14,929 nucleotides of DNA from JBBIJH01 sp037446075 (GTDB taxonomy: Bacteria; Bacteroidota; Ignavibacteria; UBA10030; JAHEZR01): the NCBI GenBank assembly GCA_037446075.1, contig JBBIJH010000057.1:1-14929 (forward strand), written 5' to 3'. Shown one piece after another: positions 7,782-14,929 of the stretch. Both the position numbers and the translations under genes were made by a program. Below the pieces are notes generated by a model. That model saw nothing but the letters and a program-made list of their open reading frames with translations, ran no database searches and was not told the DNA's origin. The number at the start of each line of letters is the position of its first letter. The first letter of the stretch is position 1.

Positions 7782-7822
7782 GGCGATGCGAAATTTCTCT
7801 CATCGAAAGTGCAGGTCGAGAT

Positions 7823-10348
7823 GTGGCGCTCCGTCGACGAACACGATTCATCCTCATTGGTACATCACTCCCCCTTCTTTTTCTCATTTCCATTACCCTC
7901 TTTCTGGAATTCTACTTTACTAGCGAGCGACTGAAAGCGCTCGTCGTTCCAAGGCTCCAAAGTACACTAAACCGAGAAGTCCACATCAACGAGATCGGTC
8001 TATCCCTCTTTCCGAGTTTTGGACTGAAAGCCCAAGGCCTCCAGGTCGCCAACCGTGAGGGTGTGGGTTTCAGCGAAGAGCCGCTGGTGTATCTTGACGA
8101 GTTTCGGCTCAATGTGAAACTTCTTCCGCTTCTTGGTGGTCGGCTTGAAGTGAACCGCCTTTCGTTCAACAAGCCGAGGATTCTCTTGGAGTTCAACAAA
8201 GAAGGCGAGGCCAACTTTCGTCAGTCGGCGGCAGCCAACCAGAAGGGAAATCTCGAAGGGGGCCTGAGAATACGCACGGGTGAAGCAGGTTCTTTTCTTC
8301 TGTCTAATCTCGAGATCAAGGATGGTGAGCTGGAGTATCGCAACCAGAGAGAGGATCGACTTCTTAAGCTCACGGGGATCGAGTTAACCTTCCGGATGGA
8401 ATCGTTACCCGAAGTGAAGGAGCTGAGAACTGAAGGCGATCTGAAGATCGCTCGATTCGCATACGGCGCGCTTGAACAACCTCTCACCAAAGGCCTGTCA
8501 TTCCACATCCAAGAGAAATCCAAGATCGGTTATCAAAACGATAGGCTTACGATTGAAGATGGCAGAATAGAAATCCAAGGTCCTGGCGGACAGGCACGCC
8601 TGAGATTCCAAATGGGTGGCACGCTAACGCTTGTGGAGGAAAAACCTTCCTCTCTCGACATTACCATCACTTCGGACGATCTTGACCTTAAACAGATTTT
8701 GCCCTTTCTTCCGGAACAGCTGGTGAGGGAAAGCGAAAACCCTGAAGTTGAAGGAAACACCTGGATCGATGCTCATATCAGAGGGGACATTGGAGAAGGA
8801 AAACAACCCGCTCTTTCGGTCAACTGGACTCTGACAGACGGGAAGATTCGTTATGCAAAGCTGCCGAAAGCAATCGCGGATATTAATCTTCAAGGAAGGC
8901 TTTTGTACACCGAAGCCACGAGCGAACTGGCAATCCCCGATTTCTCAGCCAGGCTTGGATCAAACCCAATCAAGATGAAGCTGGCGCTTACCAACCTGAG
9001 CGATCCGTATCTTGATGCAAACCTCGAAGGCGCGTTGAATCTAACCGAAGTAAAGGATTTCTATCCCCTTGAGGCAGGGAAAGAGCTTTCCGGGCTTGTT
9101 CGTGCAAAGTTCTTACTAAAAGGCAAGACGGCAGCATTCGCGCACTTGAAGGGAAGCGGCACTGTCGAACTACAGAATGTGACGATCAAGGGGGGAGAGC
9201 ACCCGATCCGAAATCTTAACGGCTTCCTTTCGCTCAACAACGAGGTCTTGGAAGCAAAGCGACTTACGATGCAGTACGGTGGGTCTGATCTTTCAGTTTC
9301 CTTCACGTTGAGAGATTACTTTTCGCTCGTCTTTTCGCAGAAGCCGACGGAGGGAAAACTAAAACCCCCAAGGCCGTCGATGAGAGCTTCCATCTCATCA
9401 AGCTACTTCGAATCTACGCCGTCGAAGGAACCAATCGTTCTGCCACCCTTTGCTATGGAGGCAACGGCGGTAATCTCAAGATTCGTATACAAGGGAACGA
9501 CGCCGTTCGAATGTCAGAACCTGCATGCGAATCTTTCATCGTCCGACAACGTAATCCGATTGAGGAACGTATCATTCTCCACGTTGGGGGGATCCCTCGG
9601 CCTCTCGGGCACAGTCGACTTACGTAACAAAGGGCGACCGCAGTTTGATCTCCAAGCCGAGGTGAAGGAGGTCGACGGGCATTCGTTTCTAAGGCGGTTT
9701 ACTGCATTCGGAGAACATCTCTCCGGAAAGCTCTCGGTCTCCGCTGCACTGAAGGGTCAGCTCAACGACACCCTGGGTTTCGAAACAAAAAGTCTCGCAG
9801 GAGACGGAAATGTCCTCATTCATGATGGAAAGCTGATGGGCTATCCGCTCATGCAGCGACTCGGGACTTTTCTGGATCTTCCCGAGCTCCGAGACCCGAG
9901 TTTCAAGTCGTGCAACGGCAGCTTTAAAATTTCAGATGGGAGAATCAGTTTCCCAGATGTGAAAATTGCGGCCAGTGGAAACGACTTTCTTCTCACAGGC
10001 TGGCATGGCTTCGACGGCACCCTTGATTATGCTCTCACGATCAGACTCTCCAAAGAACTCAGCGACAGGCTCTCGGGCAAGAGCGTGGCACAGCAGGTTG
10101 GGAGTCTTTTTAAAGACAGAGAAGGCAGAGTGACACTGTTCGTGCTAGTGGGCGGAACGGTGGGAGACCCGAAACTCCGTTGGGATACTGAAGCAGCGCG
10201 GCAGAAGCTTAGGGAGAAAGTTGCTTCAGAGGTAGAGAAGAAAAAGGAAGAAATCCGGGAGAAAGCCAAAGGAGATCTTCAAAAGAAGCTAGATGAAGGA
10301 AAGGATAAACTGAAAGAGCAGCTGAAGAAGTTATTCAAAAAGCCTTGA
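7823..10348 (+). CDS. AsmA-family protein
   Basis: AsmA-like proteins are inner-membrane-anchored, mostly periplasmic proteins linked to outer-membrane assembly and, in the larger members, phospholipid transport between the membranes. The 841 residues begin with a basic stretch and one membrane segment (about 9-30, 'FILIGTSLPLLFLISITLFL'). A long beta-rich region of the AsmA type follows. Near the end, 'ASGNDFLLTGWHGFDGTLDYALTIRLSK' and 'VLVGGTVGDPKLRWD' match the C-terminal AsmA domain. The last 55 or so residues are almost entirely Lys, Glu, Asp, Arg and Leu, probably a long charged helix, seen in many FCB-group relatives. The start is GTG at 7823 behind AGGT. It leads an operon with rsmA 6 nt downstream. 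It is not E. coli AsmA itself, so I give no gene symbol. Confidence 0.9.
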   Translation: MALRRRTRFILIGTSLPLLFLISITLFLEFYFTSERLKALVVPRLQSTLNREVHINEIGLSLFPSFGLKAQGLQVANREGVGFSEEPLVYLDEFRLNVKLLPLLGGRLEVNRLSFNKPRILLEFNKEGEANFRQSAAANQKGNLEGGLRIRTGEAGSFLLSNLEIKDGELEYRNQREDRLLKLTGIELTFRMESLPEVKELRTEGDLKIARFAYGALEQPLTKGLSFHIQEKSKIGYQNDRLTIEDGRIEIQGPGGQARLRFQMGGTLTLVEEKPSSLDITITSDDLDLKQILPFLPEQLVRESENPEVEGNTWIDAHIRGDIGEGKQPALSVNWTLTDGKIRYAKLPKAIADINLQGRLLYTEATSELAIPDFSARLGSNPIKMKLALTNLSDPYLDANLEGALNLTEVKDFYPLEAGKELSGLVRAKFLLKGKTAAFAHLKGSGTVELQNVTIKGGEHPIRNLNGFLSLNNEVLEAKRLTMQYGGSDLSVSFTLRDYFSLVFSQKPTEGKLKPPRPSMRASISSSYFESTPSKEPIVLPPFAMEATAVISRFVYKGTTPFECQNLHANLSSSDNVIRLRNVSFSTLGGSLGLSGTVDLRNKGRPQFDLQAEVKEVDGHSFLRRFTAFGEHLSGKLSVSAALKGQLNDTLGFETKSLAGDGNVLIHDGKLMGYPLMQRLGTFLDLPELRDPSFKSCNGSFKISDGRISFPDVKIAASGNDFLLTGWHGFDGTLDYALTIRLSKELSDRLSGKSVAQQVGSLFKDREGRVTLFVLVGGTVGDPKLRWDTEAARQKLREKVASEVEKKKEEIREKAKGDLQKKLDEGKDKLKEQLKKLFKKP

Positions 10349-10354
10349 GCATGG

Positions 10355-11185
10355 ATGGACCAGTCCCTTCGGCCACGAAAGTCTCTCGGGCAAAACTTTC
10401 TTGTCGATGATAATATCGCACGGAAGATTCTCCGAGCAGCGGAGATCCTCCCGGACGACGTTGTCCTGGAGATCGGGCCAGGGAAGGGTGCACTTACAAA
10501 ACATCTTGTCGGGAAGGCAAAGCATGTTGTCGCGGTGGAGTTAGATAAACGAGCGGCAAATCTGCTGAGACAGAAATTCGAGAAAGAATGCGCTGGGGGA
10601 TTGCTGGAGATCAAAGAACAAGACTTTTTGGAATTCGACCTGATGAAAACAGCAAAGAGAGTTGGGCAGGGCTTGAGAGTTGTGGGGAATATTCCGTATT
10701 ACATCACGAGCCCGATACTTCTCAAGGCAATTGCACAGCGGGAGGCAATCCAAGATTTGCTCATCCTGGTACAACTGGAGGTCGGAAAGCGGATCGTTGC
10801 AGAACCGAACACGAAAGACTATGGAATCCTGTCGGTATTCTGCCAGTTCTATGCGACGCCGAAATTGCTTTTCAAAGTTCCCGCCAGTGCATTCTTCCCC
10901 CGCCCGAAAGTTGTTTCAGCTCTTCTTCGATTGGATTTTCCTCAGAAGCCTGTCCGTGATGTTCTTGATGAAAAGTTGTTCGTCGAGGTCGTACGGGCGA
11001 CGTTTGGAAAAAGGAGAAAAACCCTCAGGAACTCCTTGCAGTATTTAGGCCTTGACGGATTGGATCTTTCTTCATTAGATTTCAATCTCCAGCTACGCCC
11101 AGAGCAACTTGCGCTGGAAGACTTCGTATGCTTAAGCAATCTGATAGCGAAACAGGTCCATGCCTCGCACAATCCGAAAGCCTGA
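10355..11185 (+). CDS. rsmA: 16S rRNA (adenine1518/1519-N6)-dimethyltransferase RsmA (KsgA)
   Basis: RsmA dimethylates two adjacent adenines in the 3'-terminal hairpin of 16S rRNA and acts as a late checkpoint in 30S assembly. The 276 residues, a usual length, contain 'LGQNFLVDD' (11-19), motif I 'EIGPGKG' (39-45), acidic residue Glu62 in 'VAVELD', the catalytic 'NIPYY' (112-116), and 'FFPRPKVVSALLRL' in the C-terminal part. The ATG at 10355 opens 6 nt after the AsmA stop; an ATG at 10351 is out of frame. The last 26 nt overlap mgtE, so the three genes are co-transcribed. This housekeeping gene argues that this is chromosomal DNA. Confidence 0.97.
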   Translation: MDQSLRPRKSLGQNFLVDDNIARKILRAAEILPDDVVLEIGPGKGALTKHLVGKAKHVVAVELDKRAANLLRQKFEKECAGGLLEIKEQDFLEFDLMKTAKRVGQGLRVVGNIPYYITSPILLKAIAQREAIQDLLILVQLEVGKRIVAEPNTKDYGILSVFCQFYATPKLLFKVPASAFFPRPKVVSALLRLDFPQKPVRDVLDEKLFVEVVRATFGKRRKTLRNSLQYLGLDGLDLSSLDFNLQLRPEQLALEDFVCLSNLIAKQVHASHNPKA

Positions 11186-12593
11186 GACTACTACCGCCAA
11201 AGCAGAAGCAGCCGCGGCGCCCCGCCGCCGGGGAGTCAAGACGATCGAGGTGGATGAGGAGTTGATGCGGGATATTCGCGAGCTGGTCGCGGAGAGAGCG
11301 CGTCCGCTACTGTTGAATATCCTTCTCGATCTCCACGCCGCTGACATTGCCGACATCATCGACCATCTGGAAGGAGAGGATCGGTTATTCGTCTTTGAGC
11401 TTCTGGATGTGCCGACGGCCGCCGAGGTGTTGCTCGAGCTTGATTCGGCTGTTCGGCAGGGGTTGCTGGAAGTTCTTCCCGCGGAAAAAATCACCGCTCT
11501 TATCCGGAGCCTTGATTCCGACGATGCGACGGACATTGTTGCAGAACTTCCCCCAGGGGTGGCGGAGATTGTGCTTCGGACGATTCCCGCAGAAGAATCC
11601 GCCGAGGTCAAGGAACTCCTTCGCTATCCCGAGGATACCGCCGGCGGTATCATGGCGACAGAGGTTGCCGTGGTTCAAAAAAACGATACGGTGAAAAAAG
11701 CAATTCGCAAAGTGCGGGAAAAAGCAAAAGAAGGAATCACCATTCACAGCATCTACGTCGTTGATGATGGCGGAATCCTTATTGGCTCGGTTCCACTGCA
11801 ATCGCTGGTACTCCATGCCCCAAATCGCCGCATGTATAAGATCATGGATCCAGACGTGAAGAGTGTTCTCACGAGTGTGGATCAGGAAGAAGTGGCAAAC
11901 ATGTTTAAGAAATACGACCTCCTCGCTCTGGCAGTCGTTGATGAGCGAGGGCGGCTCGTCGGTCGGATCACGATTGACGACGTTGTCGATGTCATTGAAG
12001 AAGAGCACACCGAGGATGTCGCACGGATCATCGGATCGGAAGTCGAGGCGCTGGAGCGGCGCTCGCCGCGCGAGATTGCAGTCCTGCGCTTGCCGTGGGT
12101 TCTGTTGACGCTAGGGATCGAATTCCTCGCAGGGATCGTGATCCACCACTTCGACGCAACACTTGGACAGGTGATTCTGCTGGCTTCCTTCATGCCCGTC
12201 ATCTCGGCCATCTCAGGAAACACAGGATTGCAATCCGCAGCGATGGTGATCCGCGCGCTCGGCACAGGTCATGTGACGCTGGAAGAATGGTGGCGCCCGG
12301 TCTCCCGACAGCTTCAAACGACCTTAATCATCGGCGGGGTCTGCGGAAGCGTCATCGGTCTGATTGGGGCCCTCTGGCATGGGAAATGGGAATTCGGACT
12401 GGTTGTTGGGGCTTCCATGTTTCTTTCGGTGAATATCTCCGGACTTGTCGGAACAACAGTACCGATGCTTTCGAAGCGAATCGGTTTCGATCCCGCACTG
12501 ACAGCGGGGCCGTTTGAGACGGCTTTCCAAGATGTCGTCGGCATTACCATTTTCCTCAGTTTGGCAACAATGATGCTTCAGTGGATTCTGTAG
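11160..12593 (+). CDS. mgtE: Magnesium transporter MgtE
   Basis: MgtE is a Mg2+-gated channel of the inner membrane; its cytosolic domains close the pore when Mg2+ is plentiful. The 477 residues contain an N-terminal superhelical domain (about 36-158), two CBS domains (about 165-220 and 226-285, the latter ending 'GRITIDDVVDVIEEE'), a plug-like linker, and five membrane helices from about 308 to the end. 'ISGNTGLQSA' (351-360) and 'DPALTAGPFETAFQDVVG' (444-461) match conserved pore segments. Asp458 corresponds to the conserved pore aspartate. The first 28 residues are Ala/Arg-rich, not part of the fold. The ATG at 11160 lies inside rsmA with an AGG a few bases upstream, giving a 26-nt overlap. 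No magnesium riboswitch is present because the gene is internal to the operon. In Bacteroidota, rsmA and mgtE are often neighbours. Confidence 0.96.
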   Translation: MPRTIRKPETTTAKAEAAAAPRRRGVKTIEVDEELMRDIRELVAERARPLLLNILLDLHAADIADIIDHLEGEDRLFVFELLDVPTAAEVLLELDSAVRQGLLEVLPAEKITALIRSLDSDDATDIVAELPPGVAEIVLRTIPAEESAEVKELLRYPEDTAGGIMATEVAVVQKNDTVKKAIRKVREKAKEGITIHSIYVVDDGGILIGSVPLQSLVLHAPNRRMYKIMDPDVKSVLTSVDQEEVANMFKKYDLLALAVVDERGRLVGRITIDDVVDVIEEEHTEDVARIIGSEVEALERRSPREIAVLRLPWVLLTLGIEFLAGIVIHHFDATLGQVILLASFMPVISAISGNTGLQSAAMVIRALGTGHVTLEEWWRPVSRQLQTTLIIGGVCGSVIGLIGALWHGKWEFGLVVGASMFLSVNISGLVGTTVPMLSKRIGFDPALTAGPFETAFQDVVGITIFLSLATMMLQWIL

Positions 12594-12726
12594 AAATCGG
12601 TGTAGATTTGACTCGTGGAGAAAGATTTCAAATCCTTTTGTATTCTTGAAAGCCTCATCGCAACAACCCTCCAGTAGACTTCCCCTGAACCTCTCTAATC
12701 CTGCAGCCTCCACCTAGATTAACACC
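12594..12726. other. Intergenic gap with weak hairpin
   Basis: This 133-bp gap separates mgtE from the PAP2 gene. GATTTGA (12605-12611) and TCAAATC (12628-12634) could form a 7-bp, A/T-rich stem with a 16-nt loop, followed by CTTTTGTATTCTT. It might be a weak terminator for the AsmA-rsmA-mgtE operon, but the stem has only two G-C pairs. No convincing promoter or ribosome site for the PAP2 gene was seen. Confidence 0.3.
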
Positions 12727-13671
12727 ATGCAAGTGAAAGCCCTTCTTTCCTCTTTAAGAGCGATGGATGCACTGAATGTGCTCTTCCTGCTTCTCCTTTC
12801 TCTTGCGAATCTTATTTTCTCCAGTCGAATCCAGGAATGGTGGCTGCTCATCCTGTTGAATCTCAGCATGGGAACCGTGATTGTCTTTCTCCCGAGGTTT
12901 GCCACAAAAAGGCCAAGTCCGTTCCTCATTTTCCTCCGAAATTGGTACCTTGTCCCGGTGACATTGGTGGTTTTCAAAGAGCTTTACCTCATGATCCATC
13001 CGATCAACCCTCATGATTTCGATGAGCTCTTCATCGCAATTGATCGATGGATGTTTGGCGTCGATCCCACTCGCTGGATGGCGCAATGGGCCACACCACT
13101 GCTCACAGAACTCATGCAATTTGCATATTCAAGCTTCTACTTTCTTTTCCTTATCGTAGGGATGGAGCTTTACAAACGAAAGCGGATGGAGGAATTTGAG
13201 TACGGAGCGTTTCTTTGCTTGTTTGGTTTTTACCTCAGCTACGTCGTCTATTTTTTCTTTCCGGCGGTAGGTCCCCGTTTCAGCCTCCACGAGTTTGAGA
13301 CTACGAACACCGACCTCCCCGGCCTTCTCTTCACCAATGCGCTGAGAGATTTCGTGAACATGGCAGAATCGATTCCCCGAAACTCCCCGAATCCCATCGA
13401 TTTTGCACAGCGCGATGTGTTTCCCAGCGGCCACGTCCAACTCACCCTTGTCCTGATGTTCTTTTCTTACCGCTATCGTGTCAAGAGTCGGCATGTCATT
13501 GCCGTTGTTGGTACTCTTCTCGTCATCTCGACGGTTTACCTTCGTTACCACTATGTCATCGATGCGATTGCTGGTGTCCTCTTCATGCTTTTGACGATTG
13601 GGACAGCTCGGCACCTTTATCGATGGTGGAGTCGGAAGAGAGAGGAGTGGGAGTTTGCCATTAAGTGGTGA
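12727..13671 (+). CDS. Aur1/PAP2-family membrane phosphatase or phosphotransferase
   Basis: This 314-residue multi-helix membrane protein has the acid-phosphatase signature of the PAP2 superfamily, closest in layout to the inositolphosphotransferase Aur1/Ipt1-like branch. Visible marks are 'GPRFSLHEF' (182-190), 'DVFPSGHVQ' (230-238) with catalytic His236, and 'YLRYHYVIDAIAG' (271-283) with Arg273, nucleophile-type His275 and Asp279. Hydrophobic segments lie near 14-32, 39-56, 74-90, 134-146, 160-179, 236-250, 257-272 and 278-295. The reaction is probably removal or transfer of a lipid phosphate head group, for example a polyprenyl or phosphatidyl phosphate. The family allows either, and the sequence does not decide. 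The ATG at 12727 follows a 133-bp gap without a Shine-Dalgarno sequence. It is not clearly in an operon with mgtE. A link to lipid carrier recycling for the sugar cluster is tempting but only inference. Confidence 0.87.
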   Translation: MQVKALLSSLRAMDALNVLFLLLLSLANLIFSSRIQEWWLLILLNLSMGTVIVFLPRFATKRPSPFLIFLRNWYLVPVTLVVFKELYLMIHPINPHDFDELFIAIDRWMFGVDPTRWMAQWATPLLTELMQFAYSSFYFLFLIVGMELYKRKRMEEFEYGAFLCLFGFYLSYVVYFFFPAVGPRFSLHEFETTNTDLPGLLFTNALRDFVNMAESIPRNSPNPIDFAQRDVFPSGHVQLTLVLMFFSYRYRVKSRHVIAVVGTLLVISTVYLRYHYVIDAIAGVLFMLLTIGTARHLYRWWSRKREEWEFAIKW

Positions 13672-13831
13672 GGGCACAGCTAACGGATTGGCGGCAAATA
13701 GCTTGTGAATGGGTTGAGTTGTGACCTCGTTAGCCCTTCCTTGATATTTTTCTCACGGACGTTCAATCAGATCTCTTCTTTCTGATAACCGATAAGTTTC
13801 TAAGGGTGAAAGATTTCTTGTGCGAGAACCC

Positions 13832-13860
13832 TTGACATTGAATCCGAAGAAACTTAGCTT
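13832..13860 (+). promoter_or_regulatory. Candidate promoter for the metalloprotease gene
   Basis: A perfect TTGACA (13832-13837) is followed by 17 bp and TAGCTT (13855-13860), which matches only three of six -10 positions. The first two bases of the -35 box belong to the right arm of the AAGGGT/ACCCTT repeat, so a regulator could bind there. If used, transcription would start near 13868 and leave a leader of about 120 nt. Confidence 0.35.
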
Positions 13861-13923
13861 GTTCGTGAAGTCTTAGCGTGTGGCAACTTTGTGTGGAGGG
13901 AGGGTGCAATCCGTGCTTCATAA

Positions 13924-13941
13924 CTTCTGCTTAAGCAGGAG
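13924..13941 (+). promoter_or_regulatory. Hairpin covering a perfect Shine-Dalgarno sequence
   Basis: CTTCTGC (13924-13930), loop TTAA and GCAGGAG (13935-13941) form a 7-bp stem with one G-U pair. The core CTGCTTAAGCAG (13927-13938) is a perfect palindrome. The right arm contains most of AGGAGG (13937-13942), so in RNA the hairpin would hide that ribosome site. In DNA the palindrome could instead be an operator. A role is inferred. Confidence 0.4.
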
Positions 13942-13949
13942 GCAAAGAA

Positions 13950-14012
13950 TTGAAGTTGGGATTTTGTTTTCAACGAGAAGGGAAAGGTCATGACAGGGGT
14001 AATGAGAAGTAG
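13950..14012 (+). CDS. Possible 20-residue leader peptide
   Basis: A TTG at 13950 lies exactly 7 nt after AGGAGG (13937-13942), the best ribosome site in the window, and opens a 20-codon frame ending TAG at 14010-14012. The peptide would read MKLGFCFQREGKGHDRGNEK. It overlaps the first codons of the protease gene in another frame, and translation of it would open the region around the protease start. No known family. A chance combination is quite possible. Confidence 0.22.
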   Translation: MKLGFCFQREGKGHDRGNEK

Positions 14013-14929
14013 AACAGCGCAGGGAAGAAAGTTGCTGGAGCTTTTACTTCTTTCCTGTGGATTACTTACGGAAGGGGTCGCCCAAGGACTCGACACAACG
14101 GACTACTTTCCACTTCACGTGGGAGATCATTGGTGGTCGTCAGGACTCTTCGCAGGCGACATCCAGATCGTGCGGCATTTTCAGGTTGTGGGGTCTAAGA
14201 CTTTCGGGGATACCGCGTACTTCGTTTTGGACAGCACCACTTTCTATCGTAAGGATTCTGTGGGGAACGTGTACAAAAGGGAGAATGGAGTCGACCAATT
14301 GTATTTCAAAGTCGGTGCGAAGCCGAAGGAAAAATGGACTATCAACTTCGGTGCATGGGCGTATGAGATGTCACTCGAGGCAGATTCCGTAGACGTGCGG
14401 ACCTCTGCAGGCGTGCTTATGAATTGTAAGATATTCCGCCTCCTTCGGGCGGGCTTTCTATCGGAGCCCAACTACTTCGCGTTGGCTCCAGGGCTGGGGC
14501 TATCACGCTACGACGCTTTTGAGGAGCATACGAGTTTGAGTAGGGCCATAATAAACGGGACAGTTTTTCGGGGCCCTTTTCACGTTTTCCCAGTTTCACC
14601 GCGGCCGGGTGAGCATGGGGTGGATACGACATCCACGGTGCAATTCCGCCTTGACACCGTTATCGATTCGAATCTCGTCGCCCAGAACGTCAGGGTTGCA
14701 TCGAGCAAGACTGGTCAGATAACCGGTGCTGTACATTTTGACCAACGCAAGCTGGGGCTTTTCACATTCTATGCGTCTGACTCCGATCTCGGTTGTCAGT
14801 ACAGGGATAGGGAAGTAAACGATGCAACCTTTTCACACATAGGTGTCCATTGCCATGAATTCGCGCATACGTTGGGGTTGATCGACCATTACGGTACGTA
14901 CTCCTACAACAAGTGGGGTTTGATGGCCG
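13990..14929 (+). CDS. Secreted M6-like metalloprotease, cut by right edge
   Basis: This 313-residue fragment begins with a basic stretch and a hydrophobic segment (about 14-31), a signal peptide. It could be cut by signal peptidase I after 'GVA' (29-31), or be a lipoprotein anchored at Cys23 ('LLSC'). Residues 38-175, starting 'DYFPLHVGDHWW', form a beta-rich domain seen in exported proteins of FCB-group bacteria. The catalytic signature is 'HEFAHTLGLID' (289-299): His289, Glu290 and His293 are the zinc site and Asp299 is a possible third ligand. It is followed by 'Y' and 'WGLMA' (309-313), like the Met-turn region of M6 (immune inhibitor A-type) peptidases. The window ends there, so C-terminal domains, including any sorting domain, are unseen. 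The ATG at 13990 follows a GAGAAGGGAAAGG stretch; ATG at 14002 is an alternative. It shares no operon with PAP2. Confidence 0.8.
   Translation, partial: MTGVMRSRTAQGRKLLELLLLSCGLLTEGVAQGLDTTDYFPLHVGDHWWSSGLFAGDIQIVRHFQVVGSKTFGDTAYFVLDSTTFYRKDSVGNVYKRENGVDQLYFKVGAKPKEKWTINFGAWAYEMSLEADSVDVRTSAGVLMNCKIFRLLRAGFLSEPNYFALAPGLGLSRYDAFEEHTSLSRAIINGTVFRGPFHVFPVSPRPGEHGVDTTSTVQFRLDTVIDSNLVAQNVRVASSKTGQITGAVHFDQRKLGLFTFYASDSDLGCQYRDREVNDATFSHIGVHCHEFAHTLGLIDHYGTYSYNKWGLMA

Larger units (their letters stand above)
7555..7822. other. Divergent intergenic control region
   Basis: This 268-bp stretch separates the leftward polysaccharide cluster from the rightward AsmA operon. It holds one strong plus-strand promoter and one weaker minus-strand candidate, listed separately. 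An open frame on the minus strand (7515-7739, 74 codons) starts upstream of the leftward promoter candidate, overlaps the GT2 start and has no recognisable family, so I do not call it a gene. No clear operator repeat was found. Confidence 0.7.
13672..13989. other. 318-bp intergenic region before the protease gene
   Basis: No gene is supported here. It contains a 7-bp inverted repeat GCTAACG/CGTTAGC (13679-13685 and 13728-13734) with a long 42-nt spacer, and a second repeat AAGGGT/ACCCTT (13802-13807 and 13828-13833) that touches a candidate -35 box. Near the protease end come a candidate promoter and a hairpin over a strong ribosome site, both listed separately. I see no convincing terminator for the PAP2 gene. 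Confidence 0.6.

Noticed and set aside
11385..12008. 207-codon open frame antisense to mgtE
   Set aside because: It lies wholly inside the well-supported mgtE gene. Its His/Asn/Phe-rich translation looks like a shadow and has no recognisable motif.
12608..12636. TTGACT with AATCCT as a promoter for the PAP2 gene
   Set aside because: The -10 hexamer matches poorly at 17 bp spacing, and the site coincides with the weak hairpin after mgtE.
13679..13734. GCTAACG/CGTTAGC inverted repeat after the PAP2 gene as a terminator
   Set aside because: The 42-nt spacer is too long for a stable intrinsic terminator and no T-run follows directly.

Overview
The window looks like chromosomal DNA from a Gram-negative bacterium. 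The reasons are an AsmA-type envelope protein, an O-antigen or exopolysaccharide-type sugar cluster with a flippase, and a heptosyltransferase-like GT9 enzyme. The rsmA-mgtE pairing and the 'YFPL..G..W' domain in front of an M6-like protease fit the FCB (Bacteroidota/Ignavibacteria/Chlorobi and relatives) side of the tree. This placement is inference from gene content; no rRNA is present to confirm it. Starts are mixed: some genes have a purine-rich ribosome site, others (rmlC, the 255-aa methyltransferase, the PAP2 gene) have none visible.

Left block, 1-7554, minus strand: eight genes read leftward as one tightly packed polysaccharide cluster. In transcription order they are a GtrB/DPM-like GT2 with two membrane helices, a GT9 with unusual Cys-rich ends, a GT4, a zinc-finger methyltransferase, a second methyltransferase, a GT2 of the rhamnosyltransferase type, an RmlC-like 3,5-epimerase, and a Wzx-like flippase that runs off the left edge. 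Two junctions are ATGA stop/start overlaps. Together they would make a sugar precursor, assemble and methylate a lipid-linked glycan and flip it across the inner membrane. The rest of the locus lies to the left.

Divergent control region, 7555-7822: a near-consensus sigma70-type promoter drives the rightward genes (TTGACA, 17 bp, TATATT). A weaker candidate drives the leftward cluster.

Right block, 7823-12593, plus strand: an AsmA-family protein, rsmA (16S rRNA dimethyltransferase) and mgtE (Mg2+ channel) form a compact operon. rsmA and mgtE overlap by 26 nt. A separate Aur1-like PAP2 membrane protein follows (12727-13671). After a 318-bp intergenic region with a candidate promoter and a hairpin over a perfect AGGAGG, a secreted M6-like metalloprotease begins at 13990 and is cut by the right edge just after its zinc motif.

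No tRNA, rRNA, CRISPR array, insertion sequence or phage gene was seen. I found no clearly new system. The items most worth a second look are the Cys-rich GT9, the hairpin/leader arrangement before the protease, and the protease itself.
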